Part shown: positions 6,482 to 16,975 of the stretch, piece after piece
Layout: every line of letters begins with the position of its first letter
Numbering within the stretch: position 1 is the first letter of the stretch
Assembly: GCF_000526515.1 (NCBI RefSeq)
Contig: NZ_JAGF01000001.1
Span: 3,410,001 to 3,474,000 of the forward strand
Length of the DNA stretch: 64,000 nt
DNA from: Cellulomonas sp. KRMCY2
GTDB lineage: Bacteria > Actinomycetota > Actinomycetes > Actinomycetales > Cellulomonadaceae
Direction: 5' to 3'
Made by a program: the position numbers and the translations under genes
Notes under the pieces: model-generated
What the model saw: the letters and a program-made list of their open reading frames with translations, nothing else
Databases searched by the model: none
What the model was told of the DNA's origin: nothing

Positions 6482-8608
6482 GTGACCAGCACGCTCTCCG
6501 AGTCCAGCTACATGGCACGCCACCTCTCGGTCCTCGAGGGCCTGGAGGCGGTGCGCAAGCGCCCGGGCATGTACATCGGCACGACCGACTCGCGCGGTCT
6601 GATGCACTGCCTGTGGGAGATCATCGACAACGCGGTCGACGAGGCCCTCGGCGGCCACTGCGACCGGATCGACGTCGTGCTGCACGCCGACACGTCCGTC
6701 GAGGTGCGGGACAACGGCCGCGGCATCCCGATCGACGTCGAACCCAAGACGGGCCTGACCGGCGTCGAGGTCGTCTTCACGAAGCTGCACGCGGGTGGCA
6801 AGTTCGGTGGCGGGTCGTACGGCGCGTCGGGTGGTCTGCACGGCGTCGGGGCGAGCGTCGTCAACGCGTTGTCCTCGCGGCTGGACGCCGAGGTCGACCG
6901 GGGTGGCAAGACCTACCGGATGACCTTCCACCGTGGCGAGCCCGGCACGTTCGCCGACGGCCGCGAGCCCGGCCCGGAGGCGCCGTTCTCGCCGTTCGTC
7001 GACGCATCCGAGCTCGCCGTGGTCGGCAAGGTCGCGCGCGGGCGCACCGGGACCCGGGTGCGGTACTGGGCCGACAACCAGGTCTTCCCGAAGACCGCCA
7101 TCTTCTCCTACGACGAGCTCGTCTCCCGGGTGCGGCAGACGACGTTCCTCGTCACCGGGCTGACGATCACTGTGCGCGACGAACGCAGGATGCCGGGCAC
7201 GCCGGGACAGGACGGTCCGCACGAGGAGACCTTCGTCCACCACGGCGGAACCGTCGACTTCGTCGACTTCCTCGCGCCGGACGCACCGGTGACCGAGACC
7301 TGGCGCCTGACCGGCACCGGCGAGTTCACCGAGACCGTCCCCGTGCTCGACGGACGCGGGCACCTCACGTCGCAGGCGGTGACCCGCGAGTGCGAGGTCG
7401 ACGTGGCGCTGCGCTGGGGCAACGGCTACGAGACCGAGGTGCGGTCCTTCGTCAACATCATCTCCACGCCCAAGGGCGGCACCCACCTCGCCGGCCTCGA
7501 GCAGGCGCTGGTCAAGACGATCCGCAAGCAGGTGGAGATCAACGCGCGACGCCTCAAGGTCTCCACCCGGGACGCCACCGAGCGGATCGAGAAGGACGAC
7601 ATCATGGCCGGCCTGACGGCCGTGCTCACGGTGCGCCTGGCCGAGCCGCAGTTCGAGGGGCAGACCAAGGAGGTGCTCGGCACGGGTCCGGTCCGCGCCA
7701 TCGTCGCGAAGGTCGTGGAGACCGAGCTCACGGCCCTGCTCACCTCGCCCAAGCGTGACCACAAGACGCAGGCCACGCTGGTGCTCGACAAGATCGTCGC
7801 GGAGATGCGGGCGCGCCTCTCCGCGCGCAAGCAGAAGGAGATCTCCCGACGGAAGAACGCCCTGGAGACCTCGGCCCTGCCCACCAAGCTCGCCGACTGC
7901 CGCAGCGACGACGTCGAGCGCAGCGAGCTGTTCATCGTCGAGGGGGACAGCGCGCTGGGCACGGCGAAGCTGGCCCGGTCCTCGGACTTCCAGGCGCTGC
8001 TGCCGATCCGCGGCAAGATCCTCAACGTCCAGAAGGCCTCGATCTCGGACATGCTCAAGAACGCCGAGTGCGCCGCGATCATCCAGGTGATCGGTGCGGG
8101 GTCGGGGCGCAGCTTCGACCTGTCGGCAGCGCGGTACGGCAAGGTGGTCCTGATGACCGATGCCGACGTCGACGGTGCGCACATCCGGACGCTGCTGCTG
8201 ACCCTCTTCTTCCGGTACATGCGCCCGCTGGTCGACCAGGGCAGGGTCTACGCGGCGGTGCCGCCGCTGCACCGGATCGAGGTCATCGGTGGTGGTGGCC
8301 GCAAGAACGAGTACGTGTACACCTACTCCGAGGCGGAGCTCGCGGCCACGCTCAAGAAGCTGGAGCGCGCCGGGCGTCGGTACAAGGACGAGATCCAACG
8401 CTACAAGGGTCTCGGCGAGATGGATGCCGACCAGCTGGCGGAGACCACGATGGACCCACGCCACCGCACGCTGCGCCGGGTCACCGCCGATCACGCGGCA
8501 GGAGCCGAGGCCGTTTTCGAGCTGCTCATGGGCTCGGAGGTGGGTCCGCGACGTGACTTCATCGTCGCCGGCGCAGCCAACCTGGACCGAGCACGCATCG
8601 ATGCCTGA
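6482..8608 (+). CDS. parE: DNA topoisomerase IV subunit B (type IIA, GyrB/ParE)
   Basis: 708 residues, a usual length. ATPase subunit of a type IIA topoisomerase that passes one duplex through another for decatenation or supercoil control. GHKL ATPase motifs: EIIDNAVDEA near 46-55 (Mg-binding Asn50), DNGRGIPID near 77-85, GGLHGVGASVVNALS near 117-131. TOPRIM motifs: EGDSALG near 486, TDADVDGAHI near 558, and YKGLGEM near 640. Partner subunit A lies on the opposite strand at 9738-12230. Actinobacteria have gyrase elsewhere (gyrBA near oriC), so this sigA-linked pair is the second enzyme. The GTG start is placed by the leaderless -10. Confidence 0.93.
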   Translation: MTSTLSESSYMARHLSVLEGLEAVRKRPGMYIGTTDSRGLMHCLWEIIDNAVDEALGGHCDRIDVVLHADTSVEVRDNGRGIPIDVEPKTGLTGVEVVFTKLHAGGKFGGGSYGASGGLHGVGASVVNALSSRLDAEVDRGGKTYRMTFHRGEPGTFADGREPGPEAPFSPFVDASELAVVGKVARGRTGTRVRYWADNQVFPKTAIFSYDELVSRVRQTTFLVTGLTITVRDERRMPGTPGQDGPHEETFVHHGGTVDFVDFLAPDAPVTETWRLTGTGEFTETVPVLDGRGHLTSQAVTRECEVDVALRWGNGYETEVRSFVNIISTPKGGTHLAGLEQALVKTIRKQVEINARRLKVSTRDATERIEKDDIMAGLTAVLTVRLAEPQFEGQTKEVLGTGPVRAIVAKVVETELTALLTSPKRDHKTQATLVLDKIVAEMRARLSARKQKEISRRKNALETSALPTKLADCRSDDVERSELFIVEGDSALGTAKLARSSDFQALLPIRGKILNVQKASISDMLKNAECAAIIQVIGAGSGRSFDLSAARYGKVVLMTDADVDGAHIRTLLLTLFFRYMRPLVDQGRVYAAVPPLHRIEVIGGGGRKNEYVYTYSEAELAATLKKLERAGRRYKDEIQRYKGLGEMDADQLAETTMDPRHRTLRRVTADHAAGAEAVFELLMGSEVGPRRDFIVAGAANLDRARIDA

Positions 8609-8684
8609 CGTCCGGGCCGGGCGGCACGCACGCCTGCTGCGGGCCGGTGCCGAGATCCGTGCAGTCCGGCGCTCCGTGATCGCC

Positions 8685-8690
8685 TAGGTT
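8685..8690 (+). promoter_or_regulatory. -10 element of leaderless GNAT promoter
   Basis: TAGGTT, six bases before GTG 8697, with no ribosome site. Confidence 0.6.
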
Positions 8691-8696
8691 GGTCCC

Positions 8697-9728
8697 GTGA
8701 GCACGACCGGACCGATCGCCGAGCGGGTGGACGCCCCCGCGGTCCTCGACCTGCCCCCGGCCCACCTGGAGCTGACCTGGCGGCCGCTGCAGCGCCGGGA
8801 CGCGGAGACCCTGCACGCCCTCGTCGAGGTGGTCGAGGCGGCGGACGACACCCAGGAGCGGCAGTCCTTGGACGAGACGGTCGAGATGTTCGACGGTGGC
8901 TGGAAGGACCTGGAGCTCGACAGTCTCGGCGGCTTCGACGACACCGGCACGCTGCGCGCCTACGGGTTCGTCGAGGTCAAGCCCGGTGACACCAGGACCG
9001 TCCGCGCCTTCCTCACCGGTGGTGTGCACCCGCAGTGGCGCGGGCGCGGCATCGGCCGGGCGGTGGTGACCTGGATGGAGGGCCGTGGCCGGCAGAAGCT
9101 GGCGGACTCGGGCAAGGACCTTCCGGCGCGCCTCGCGACGTTCGTCGACGAGAAGGCACGGGACCACCGCAGGTTGTTCGCTGCGGCCGGGTTCAGCCCG
9201 ATCCGTTGGTACACCGACATGCGCCGTGACCTCGCGGCGCCCCTGCCGTCCGCCGATCTGCCCGAGGGCATCCGGATCGTGCCGTGGAGCGAGGACCTCG
9301 ACGACCAGGTGCGCCTGGCCCACAACGAGGCGTTCGCCGACCACTGGGGCTCGGAACCGCAGACCCCCGAGTCGTGGCGCCACGAGGAGGCGCACTTCGC
9401 CCCGTCGTGGAGCTTCGTCGCCCTCGACGAGACGTCCTGCACGCCACGGGTCGCCGGCTACGCGCTCTCGGGCCGCTACGAGCTCGACTGGCCGGTGCTG
9501 AGCTACACGTGCGGCTACACGAACGTCCTGGGGGTGCGCGCCGCGTGGCGCGGTGGCGGCCTGGCCACAGCCCTGCTCGCGACAGTGATGGCCGCCTACC
9601 GCGCCGACGGCATGCAGTACGCATGTCTCGGGGTGGACACCGCCAACCCGAGCGGCGCGCACGGGCTGTACGAGAAGCTCGGCTACGAGCCGACGCACGG
9701 TCAGGTCATGTACAGCGTCGAGCTCTGA
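8697..9728 (+). CDS. GNAT-family N-acetyltransferase, two-domain
   Basis: 343 residues, long enough for two GNAT folds. The first carries GGVHPQWRGRGIGRAVVTWM (acetyl-CoA pyrophosphate loop, about residues 103-122). The second carries TNVLGVRAAWRGGGLATALLATVMAAYRADG, followed by the GVDTANPSGAHGLYEKLGYE signature (about 275-332). Double-GNAT proteins include mycothiol synthase MshD, but the specific residues of that enzyme are not evident, so the substrate is unknown. It lies between parE and parC without obvious functional link. GTG start chosen from the leaderless promoter. Confidence 0.85.
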   Translation: MSTTGPIAERVDAPAVLDLPPAHLELTWRPLQRRDAETLHALVEVVEAADDTQERQSLDETVEMFDGGWKDLELDSLGGFDDTGTLRAYGFVEVKPGDTRTVRAFLTGGVHPQWRGRGIGRAVVTWMEGRGRQKLADSGKDLPARLATFVDEKARDHRRLFAAAGFSPIRWYTDMRRDLAAPLPSADLPEGIRIVPWSEDLDDQVRLAHNEAFADHWGSEPQTPESWRHEEAHFAPSWSFVALDETSCTPRVAGYALSGRYELDWPVLSYTCGYTNVLGVRAAWRGGGLATALLATVMAAYRADGMQYACLGVDTANPSGAHGLYEKLGYEPTHGQVMYSVEL

Positions 9729-9737
9729 CCGCTGGGC

Positions 9738-12230
9738 TCAGCCGATCGCGACCACAGGCGCCGCGAGCGGCGTCCCGGAGGCGTCCCTGCGCGTGTCCAC
9801 GGCGGGGAGCCCGACGGCCTGACCTGCCGACCCGGTGGCCCGGGCCGGGGCCGGGCCGACCCAGGCGAGGATCACCGTGTCCTCACCGCGCAGGAACCGC
9901 TGCGCCCGGACTCCTCCGGTCGCGCGTCCCTTGGCGGGGTAGGCCTCGAAGGGGGTCACCTTCGCCGAGCCGGGCTCGGTGCCCGGCAGCGCGTCGGAGG
10001 CGCCCGCGACGGTCACGACCACGGGCTCGACGCCGTCTGCGCCGTCGGCCCCGTCACCGCGTGCGACCGCGCCGAAGAAGACCGCACGCTGCCCGTCGGC
10101 GAGCTTGACGCCCGCCATGCCACCTGCCGCCCGGCCCTGCGGCCGCACCGCCGATGCGCTGAAGTGCAGCAGCTGGGCGTCGCTCGTGATGAAGACGAGC
10201 TCGTCGTCCTCCGCCACGGGGGTCGCCCCGACGACCTCGTCGCCGTCCTTGAGCGAGATGACGTCCCAGGCGGCACGGGTGGGCGCCGACTCGCCCGCCA
10301 CCCGCTTGACCACGCCCGCGGCGGTGCCGAGGGCGAGCGTCGGCGCGTCGGGTGCCAGGTCCAGCAGGGCGAGGACGCGTTCTCCGCCGGCCAGCTCGAG
10401 GATCTCGCGGAGCGGCACACCACCGCTCAGCGACGGCGGACCGTCGGTCGGCGGCATCCCTGGCAGGTCGAGCACGGGCAGGCGGAGGACCCGGCCCCGT
10501 GAGGTCACGACCCCGACCTCGCCACGGGTCGACGTCGCGACGGCGGACGTCACGACGTCGTGCGACGAGCGGCGCCCGCTGCGCTGCGGGGCGTCCGCGT
10601 CGGCCGTCCTGGCCAGCAGACCGGTACCCGAGAGCAGCACCCAGCAGGGCGAGTCGACGATCTCGAGCGGCGTGGCCGCGGTGCGCGGTGGTGGTACCGC
10701 ACCGACGATGCCTGTCCCGCCGGCCGACTCGAGCAGGATCGTGCGACGCGGGGTGCCGAAGGTCCGGGCGACCTCGGACATCTCCGCACTGACCACTGTG
10801 CGCAGGAGTGCCTCGTCGCCGAGGATCGCCTCGAGCTCGGTGATCCCCTCGCGCAGCTCGTCGGCTTCCTTCTCGAGCTCGATCCGGGAGAACTTCGTGA
10901 GCCGGCGCAGCCGCAGCTCCAGGATGTACTCGGACTGTGCCTGCGACAGGTCGAACACGCTCATCAGTCGGTCACGAGCGACGTCGGCGGTGTCCGACGC
11001 CCGGATGACCTGGATGACCTCGTCGATGTCGAGGATGGCGACCAGCAGCCCCTCGACCAGGTGCAGGCGTTCGCGGCGCTTGGCCAGTCGGTAGGCCGAA
11101 CGGCGGCGTACGACGGTGAGCCGGTGCTCGACCCACACCTCGAGCATCTCGCGCAGGCCGAGGGTGCGCGGCTGCCCGTCGACGAGGGCGACGTTGTTGA
11201 TGCCGAAGGAGTCCTCCATCGGCGTGTGGCGGTACAGCTGCTCGAGGACCGCATCGGGGTTGAAGCCGGTCTTGACCTCGATGACCAGCCGGAGGCCGTG
11301 CTGCCGGTCGGTGAGATCGGTGACCGCGGTGATGCCGGACAGCTTCTTCGCCTGCACCCCCTCCTTGATCTTCTCGATCACCTTCTCCGGGCCGACGAGG
11401 TAGGGCAGCTCGGTCACGACGATGCCCTTGCGCTTCGCGGTGACGTTCTCGACCCGGGCGGTCGCTCGCGTGCGGAACGTCCCACGGCCCGTGCGGTACG
11501 CGTCCCGCACGCCGTCCAGGCCGACGATCTTGCCGCCGGTCGGCAGGTCGGGGCCGGGCACGAACCGCATCAGGTCCTCGAGCGACGCGTGCGGGTGCGC
11601 GACGAGGTACCGGGCCGCCGCGACGACCTCCACCAGGTTGTGCGGTGCCATGTTCGTCGCCATGCCGACGGCGATCCCCGACGCTCCGTTGACCAGCAGG
11701 TTCGGGATCGCGGCCGGCAGGACCTCCGGCTGGACGAGCTTGTTGTCGTAGTTCGGCACGAAGTCCACGACGTCCTCGTCGAGCCCGGTGACCATCGCCA
11801 TCGCCGGCGCCGCCAGGCGCGCCTCGGTGTACCGCGGTGCTGCCGGGCCGTCGTCGAGCGAGCCGAAGTTGCCGTGCCCGTCGACCAGCGGGAGCCGCAA
11901 CGAGAACGGCTGCGCCATCCGGACGAGGGCGTCGTAGATGGCTGTGTCCCCGTGCGGGTGGAGCTTGCCCATCACCTCGCCGACGACGCGCGCCGACTTC
12001 ACGTGCGCGCGGTCCGGGCGCAGGCCCATGTCCGCCATCTGGTAGAGGATCCGCCGCTGGACCGGCTTCAGGCCGTCACGGGCGTCCGGCAGCGCGCGGG
12101 CGTAGATGACCGAGTAGGCGTACTCGAGGAAGGAGCCCTCCATCTCCGCCGCGACGTCGATGTCGACGATCCTCTCCTCGACGGGACCATCGAGCGGCGC
12201 GTCGGACGGACCAGTGTGGCGGCGAGCCAT
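9738..12230 (-). CDS. parC: DNA topoisomerase IV subunit A (type IIA, GyrA/ParC)
   Basis: 830 residues from ATG 12230 (GAGGAG ribosome site ten bases upstream; a GTG at 12254 in frame lacks one). DNA cleavage-rejoining subunit. Winged-helix region contains [17 protein letters not shown] (residues about 91-107) and the catalytic Tyr134 in [10 protein letters not shown]. Thr96 and Asp100 occupy the positions of E. coli GyrA Ser83 and Asp87. A coiled-coil tower ([19 protein letters not shown]) and a C-terminal beta-pinwheel follow; no canonical GyrA box (QRRGGKG) is seen, which favours a topoisomerase IV role. Convergent with the GNAT gene, 9 bases apart. Confidence 0.92.
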   Translation of the reverse strand: MARRHTGPSDAPLDGPVEERIVDIDVAAEMEGSFLEYAYSVIYARALPDARDGLKPVQRRILYQMADMGLRPDRAHVKSARVVGEVMGKLHPHGDTAIYDALVRMAQPFSLRLPLVDGHGNFGSLDDGPAAPRYTEARLAAPAMAMVTGLDEDVVDFVPNYDNKLVQPEVLPAAIPNLLVNGASGIAVGMATNMAPHNLVEVVAAARYLVAHPHASLEDLMRFVPGPDLPTGGKIVGLDGVRDAYRTGRGTFRTRATARVENVTAKRKGIVVTELPYLVGPEKVIEKIKEGVQAKKLSGITAVTDLTDRQHGLRLVIEVKTGFNPDAVLEQLYRHTPMEDSFGINNVALVDGQPRTLGLREMLEVWVEHRLTVVRRRSAYRLAKRRERLHLVEGLLVAILDIDEVIQVIRASDTADVARDRLMSVFDLSQAQSEYILELRLRRLTKFSRIELEKEADELREGITELEAILGDEALLRTVVSAEMSEVARTFGTPRRTILLESAGGTGIVGAVPPPRTAATPLEIVDSPCWVLLSGTGLLARTADADAPQRSGRRSSHDVVTSAVATSTRGEVGVVTSRGRVLRLPVLDLPGMPPTDGPPSLSGGVPLREILELAGGERVLALLDLAPDAPTLALGTAAGVVKRVAGESAPTRAAWDVISLKDGDEVVGATPVAEDDELVFITSDAQLLHFSASAVRPQGRAAGGMAGVKLADGQRAVFFGAVARGDGADGADGVEPVVVTVAGASDALPGTEPGSAKVTPFEAYPAKGRATGGVRAQRFLRGEDTVILAWVGPAPARATGSAGQAVGLPAVDTRRDASGTPLAAPVVAIG

Positions 12231-12373
12231 CGGTTCGGGTGCTCCTCGGGTCACGGGGTCACGGGGTTGCGGACTGCCTGTCCATTGTCGCCGCTGCTCG
12301 ACGCGGGCCGTCGCTGCGACGCGCCCGTCCGCCGCGGCCCGGTGGAAACGGCAGTGCCCGGCCCGGAGCCAAC

Positions 12374-12379
12374 TAGCCT
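12374..12379 (+). promoter_or_regulatory. -10 element of leaderless promoter
   Basis: TAGCCT, six bases before GTG 12386. Confidence 0.6.
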
Positions 12380-12385
12380 GGTCCG

Positions 12386-15169
12386 GTGGCAGGTACGAAG
12401 GACGACGGCGAGGCGCCGGGCAGTGCGCCGGACGGAGCGGGCCACGACGCCGGTTACCCCACCCACTGGGAGGCCGACGTCGTGCTGCGCGACGGCGGCA
12501 CCGCCCATGTCCGCCCGATCCGCGCTGACGACGCCGACGCGTTGCAGGCCTTCCACGTCGGCCAGTCCGAACGCTCGACCTACTTCCGCTTCTTCGCGCC
12601 GCTGTCGCGCCTGCCCGAGCGCGACCTGGCGCGGTTCACCCACGTCGACCACCACGACCGGGTCGCCCTGGTCGCCGTGGTCAGCTCCGACGAGGGCGAG
12701 CGGATCATCGCCGTGGCCCGGTACGACCGGATCGACGGTGCGAGCGCCGAGGTGGCCTTCAACGTCGCCGACGACCACCACGGACGGGGTCTCGGCTCGG
12801 TGCTCCTCGAGCACATCGCCGCGGCGGCGCGCGAACGTGGGCTCAGCCGGTTCACGGCCGAGGTCCTTCCGAACAACAGCCAGATGATCGCGGTCTTCCG
12901 GGAGGCCGGGTACGTGGTCTCCCAGCACCTCGACGACGGCATCCTGACCGTGTCCTTCGACATCGACCCGACCGAGCGGTCGATCGCCGTCATGGCCGAC
13001 CGGGAGCAGCGGGCCGAGGCGCGCAGCGTGCACGGCCTGCTCACCCCTGGCTCGGTCCTGGTCCTGACCGACGACCCCGGTCCGGGAGCTGGCTCGGCGG
13101 CGTACGGGCAGGTGGAGCGCGAGCTCGCCCAGGTCGTGGCGGCGCACCTGATCGGCGGCGGCGACGCGGCCGTCGAGCGGCCGGTCGTGCACGTGGTGGG
13201 CCCGGTGGGACTCGTCGAGGGTGCGCAGACCTGGTCGGACGTCGCACAGGTGCCCGGACCGGTCGACCTCCTCGTCCTGGCCGTCCCGGCCGGCCGGGCG
13301 GCGGCCGCCGTCCGGCGCTGCGCGCGGCTGCGGCCGCGGGGCGTCGTCGTGCTGTCCAGCGGGTTCGCCGAGACCGGCCCCGAGGGCCTGGCCCACCAGC
13401 ACGACCTGCTGCGCAGCGCGCACGCGGCAGGCATGCGCGTGCTCGGCCCGGCGTCCTACGGGCTCTTCCGGCACGGCGTCGACGGGTACCCGACCGTCAA
13501 CGCCTCGCTCATGGCGGCGGCGCCCCGGCCGGGGCGGCTCGCCCTGTTCTGCCAGTCGGCCCCGCTCGCCGTGGGGCTGCTCGCCTCGGCCCGCCGCCGG
13601 GAGCTCGGCCTGTCGACCTTCGTGTCCTCCGGGAACCGGGCCGACGTGTCGGGCAACGACGTCATGCAGTTCTGGGGTGCCGACGAGAGCACCGACGTCG
13701 TCGGCCTCTACCTGGAGTCCATCGGCAACCCGCGCAAGTTCGCTCGGGTCGCGAGGCGGCTGGCGTCGGTCAAGCCCGTCGTCGTGCTCACCGCGGGCCG
13801 TTCCGGTCACGTCGTACCTGCCGGGCACGCCGTGCGGTCGACGAGGGTCCCGCGGCACGCGCTCGAGGAGATGCTCCGGCAGTCCGGCGTCATCCGGGTG
13901 GAGAGCCAGCACCAGCTCCTGGACGTCGCGCAGGTCCTGGTGCACCAGCCCCTGCCGGCCGGACCCCGGGTGAGCGTGCTGGCGGGCTCCGAGCCGCTGG
14001 CGGCGCTGGTCGCCGAGGCGGCGACGTCCGCCGGCCTGACGGTCGGGGACCAGCGGGCCATCCTCGCGGGCGGCGGCGATCTCGATGCGGACATCGACCG
14101 GCTCGACGACGAGCTCGCCGCGGTGTACGCCGACCCGGGCTGCGACGTCGTCTTCGTGCTCCACGTGCCGACGGTCGGGCAGCCGGACGACCGGGTGGCC
14201 GGCGCGGTGGCGCGCGCGGCTGCCGGCTCGGGCCGGACGACGGTGGCCTGCATCCTCGGGCTGAGCGGGATCACCGCGGAGCTCACGGCGGCCGACGCGC
14301 ACGGCACCGCGTGGACGGTCCCGGCCTACGCCACCCCGGAGGACGGTGTGCTGGCCCTCGCCGCCGCCGTCAGGTACAGCGCCTGGCGGGGGGTCGACCA
14401 CGGGCAACCGCTCGCGCCGGAGGGGGTCGACCGGGCGCGGGCCCGCCGGCTGGTCGACGCGGCCCTGCACGGGTACCGCGGGGTGCCGGTCCCGCTCGAA
14501 CCGAGCCAGGTCGCCGAGCTCCTGGCGGCGTACGGGCTGCGGGTCTGGCCGACGGTCGTCGTGCAGGACGACGCCGAGGCGCTCGCGGCGGCGCAGGAGC
14601 TCGGCTGGCCGGTCGCGCTCAAGAGCACGGCCGCACGCCTGCGTCACCGGATCGACCTGGGCGGGGTCCGGCTGGACATCGGCGGGCCCGAGGCCCTCGT
14701 CGAGGCGATCACGCAGATGCGCGGACACCTCGAGGCGCACGGCGTCGGCGGTCCGTTCGAGGTGCAGCACATGGCCCCCGCCGGTGCGGCCTGCGTGATC
14801 CGGTCGAGCGAGGACCCGCGCTTCGGCCCGGTGGTGTCCTTCGGCATGGCCGGCGACGCGGTCGACCTGCTCGGCGACATCAGCCACGGCGTGGCACCGC
14901 TGACCGACGTCGACGTCTCGGAGATGGTGCGGTCGGTGCGCGCCGCACCGCGCCTGTTCGGCTACCGCGGCCTGCCTGCCCTGGACGTCGCAGCCCTCGA
15001 GGACGTCCTCGGTCGGGTGGCCGTGATGGCGGACGACCTGCCGGAGCTGTCGAGTCTCGAGCTGCACCCGGTCGTCGTCGCCGAGCGCGGGGCGGCGGTG
15101 CTCGCAGCCCGGGTCGAGCTCGCCGAGGCGGGTCGGGCGGACAGCGGACGGCGCGTCCTGCCGCAGTAG
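12386..15169 (+). CDS. GNAT / NDP-forming acyl-CoA synthetase fusion (Pat-type protein acetyltransferase)
   Basis: 927 residues. N-terminal GNAT domain about residues 30-190: [41 protein letters not shown] (acetyl-CoA loop) and [17 protein letters not shown]. Then a CoA-binding Rossmann part (about 215-340), a succinyl-CoA-ligase-like flavodoxin domain ([19 protein letters not shown] near 412) and a C-terminal ATP-grasp domain ([26 protein letters not shown] near 740). Homologues include Salmonella Pat and Streptomyces protein lysine acetyltransferases that inactivate acetyl-CoA synthetase; there GNAT is C-terminal, here it is N-terminal. The conserved His of active ADP-forming synthetases is not evident, so the ligase half may be only a CoA sensor. 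Divergent from parC. Confidence 0.88.
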   Translation: MAGTKDDGEAPGSAPDGAGHDAGYPTHWEADVVLRDGGTAHVRPIRADDADALQAFHVGQSERSTYFRFFAPLSRLPERDLARFTHVDHHDRVALVAVVSSDEGERIIAVARYDRIDGASAEVAFNVADDHHGRGLGSVLLEHIAAAARERGLSRFTAEVLPNNSQMIAVFREAGYVVSQHLDDGILTVSFDIDPTERSIAVMADREQRAEARSVHGLLTPGSVLVLTDDPGPGAGSAAYGQVERELAQVVAAHLIGGGDAAVERPVVHVVGPVGLVEGAQTWSDVAQVPGPVDLLVLAVPAGRAAAAVRRCARLRPRGVVVLSSGFAETGPEGLAHQHDLLRSAHAAGMRVLGPASYGLFRHGVDGYPTVNASLMAAAPRPGRLALFCQSAPLAVGLLASARRRELGLSTFVSSGNRADVSGNDVMQFWGADESTDVVGLYLESIGNPRKFARVARRLASVKPVVVLTAGRSGHVVPAGHAVRSTRVPRHALEEMLRQSGVIRVESQHQLLDVAQVLVHQPLPAGPRVSVLAGSEPLAALVAEAATSAGLTVGDQRAILAGGGDLDADIDRLDDELAAVYADPGCDVVFVLHVPTVGQPDDRVAGAVARAAAGSGRTTVACILGLSGITAELTAADAHGTAWTVPAYATPEDGVLALAAAVRYSAWRGVDHGQPLAPEGVDRARARRLVDAALHGYRGVPVPLEPSQVAELLAAYGLRVWPTVVVQDDAEALAAAQELGWPVALKSTAARLRHRIDLGGVRLDIGGPEALVEAITQMRGHLEAHGVGGPFEVQHMAPAGAACVIRSSEDPRFGPVVSFGMAGDAVDLLGDISHGVAPLTDVDVSEMVRSVRAAPRLFGYRGLPALDVAALEDVLGRVAVMADDLPELSSLELHPVVVAERGAAVLAARVELAEAGRADSGRRVLPQ

Positions 15170-15216
15170 CGCGGTCAGGGGACGTGCTGCGGCCGGAACG
15201 GTGGAAGGATGTGCGG

Positions 15217-15792
15217 GTGCCTGGAGCGATGACAGACCTGCGCCACAGCCTGCACCACGCGGGCTACTACCCCGAGCTGGTGGGTGACGTCCTCGACGTC
15301 GCCCTCGCCGGAGAGGCGGTGGTCGCGCACCTGGTGCACCCCGAGACCACTTTCGACGCCAGCGAGGTACGGCGGCACGTGACAGTTCTCGTGCTGACCA
15401 GGACGCGTCTGGTCCTGGCGCACGTGGACGACCACCCCGCGGACAGCGAGCACCCGTCGGCCAGTGCGTCGGCCACCACCGAGTCCGTCCCGCTGACCCA
15501 CCTGCACACCGTCGCCCTGACGCACGTCGTCCCCGTCCCGGCCAAGCACCGTCCCGGCGCCGTCCCGGCCGAGCTCACCCTTGCGCTGGGTTGGGGCGCG
15601 GTGCGTCGGATCGACCTCGAGCCCGCCACCTGCGGTGACCCGGACTGCGACGCCGACCACGGCCTGACCGGCACGAGCTCGCCCGACGACGTCGTCGTGC
15701 GGGTGTCCGCGCAGGCGGAGGGCCAGGAGGCCGTCCGCGCCGCGGTCGACTTCGCCCGGGCGCTGTCGGCAGCGAGCGCGGCGGCGCGGTGA
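15217..15792 (+). CDS. DUF5998 family protein
   Basis: 191 residues from GTG 15217 (GGAAGGAT ribosome site at good spacing; ATG 15229 in frame is the alternative). Soluble, alpha/beta, with HSLHHAGYYPELVGDVLDVALAGEAVVAHLVHPETTFD at the start, the usual DUF5998 opening, and a CGDPDCDADH motif near 150 that could bind metal. Function unknown, restricted to actinobacteria. Its stop overlaps the next start by four bases (GTGA), giving an operon with the phosphodiesterase and thymidine kinase. Confidence 0.85.
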   Translation: MPGAMTDLRHSLHHAGYYPELVGDVLDVALAGEAVVAHLVHPETTFDASEVRRHVTVLVLTRTRLVLAHVDDHPADSEHPSASASATTESVPLTHLHTVALTHVVPVPAKHRPGAVPAELTLALGWGAVRRIDLEPATCGDPDCDADHGLTGTSSPDDVVVRVSAQAEGQEAVRAAVDFARALSAASAAAR

Positions 15793-16964
15793 CCCGCTCG
15801 GCATCGTCGGTCGCCGGTTTCACGGCCGCCGGCTTCGTCGCACCCGACCACGGCGGTCTGTGCCTCGACACCGTGCTGCCGGCAGTCGCCGGATCGCTCG
15901 GCGTCGTGCTGGACGACGGGCTGGAGTCGCGTGTCGCGCAGCGTCGGCTCGGACTGCCGGATGCGACGCGGGTCTGCGTCGTGCTGGTCGACGGCCTCGG
16001 CCACCAGATGCTCACCGAGCGCTCGGGCCACGCGCCCTTCCTGCGGGGTTTGCTGGGCGCGGCGCAGGTGCTGACGGTCGGCTACCCGTCCACCACGACC
16101 GCGTCGATGGGTCTGTTCGGCACCGGCCGGGCGGCCGGCCGGACGGGTCTGGCCGGGTACACCGTGCGCAACCCCGCGACCGGAGGTCTGGCGAACCTGG
16201 TCTCCTGGGAGGGGGCGGGCCCGCCCGAGCAGTGGCAGCGCGAGCCCAGTGTCTTCGGGCAGATCGCAGCGACCGGTGTGCCGGTCACCTCGGTCGGCCC
16301 CGCCAAGTTCGCCGGTTCCGGCCTGACCAGGGCAGCCCTGCGTGGCGCGACCTACCGTGCGGCCGAGCGCCTCGCGGACCGGGTCGACACCGCGCTGTTC
16401 GAGCTCTCCGCACCCGGTGTCGTCTACCTGTACTGGGGCGAGGTCGACAAGGTCGGTCACCAGCACGGCTGGCAGTCGCGCGAGTGGGCCGACGCCCTCA
16501 ACGAGACCGATCGTGAGCTCGGTCGGCTGGCCAGGTCGCTGCCGCGCGGCACCGTCCTGCTCATCACCGCCGACCACGGGATGGTCGATGTCGACCTCCG
16601 CCGGCTCGTCGATGTCGCCGGGGTGCCGGCGCTGGCCGCCGACGTGGCGCTGGTGGCGGGGGAGCCGCGTGCCGTGCACGTGCACGCCGCACCTGACCGG
16701 TCCGAGGCGGTCCTGACCCGCTGGCGTGCGACCCTCGGCGACGCTGCCGTGGTGGCGAGCGGTGACGAGGCGGTCGAGGCGGGCTGGTTCGGACCCGTCG
16801 CCGACCACGTCCGTCCGTTGATCGGCGACGTCGTGGTCGCTGCGACCGGTCGTTCGGGTGTCGTCGACTCACGCACGCAGACGCCCCACTCGTTGCAGCT
16901 GCGCGGCATGCACGGATCGTTCACCCCGGGGGAGATGCTCGTGCCCCTGGTGGTCGTGGCCTGA
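15789..16964 (+). CDS. Alkaline-phosphatase-superfamily phosphodiesterase / nucleotide pyrophosphatase
   Basis: 391 residues. Type I phosphodiesterase fold: metal ligand in VVLVDGLGHQ (about 58-67), Thr nucleophile in GYPSTTTASMG (about 98-108), then YWGEVDKVGHQHGWQS (Asp and His ligands, about 218-233), ITADHGMVD (about 259-267) and a final MHGSFTPGEM with the last His. No signal peptide, so it probably acts in the cytoplasm on nucleotide-type diesters; the substrate is unknown. Start GTG overlaps the DUF5998 stop; thymidine kinase follows 11 bases after. The operon suggests nucleotide metabolism. Confidence 0.88.
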   Translation: MTRSASSVAGFTAAGFVAPDHGGLCLDTVLPAVAGSLGVVLDDGLESRVAQRRLGLPDATRVCVVLVDGLGHQMLTERSGHAPFLRGLLGAAQVLTVGYPSTTTASMGLFGTGRAAGRTGLAGYTVRNPATGGLANLVSWEGAGPPEQWQREPSVFGQIAATGVPVTSVGPAKFAGSGLTRAALRGATYRAAERLADRVDTALFELSAPGVVYLYWGEVDKVGHQHGWQSREWADALNETDRELGRLARSLPRGTVLLITADHGMVDVDLRRLVDVAGVPALAADVALVAGEPRAVHVHAAPDRSEAVLTRWRATLGDAAVVASGDEAVEAGWFGPVADHVRPLIGDVVVAATGRSGVVDSRTQTPHSLQLRGMHGSFTPGEMLVPLVVVA

Positions 16965-16975
16965 GGGAGGGACCC

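Noticed and set aside
12251-15067. Very long minus-strand open frame antisense to the GNAT/acyl-CoA synthetase gene
   Set aside because: High G+C third positions leave antisense frames open; the Arg/His/Asp-rich product has no domain. Same judgement for antisense frames at 6308-8494, 28215-30464, 33671-35956, 43733-46135, 59070-61577 and 61426-63849.
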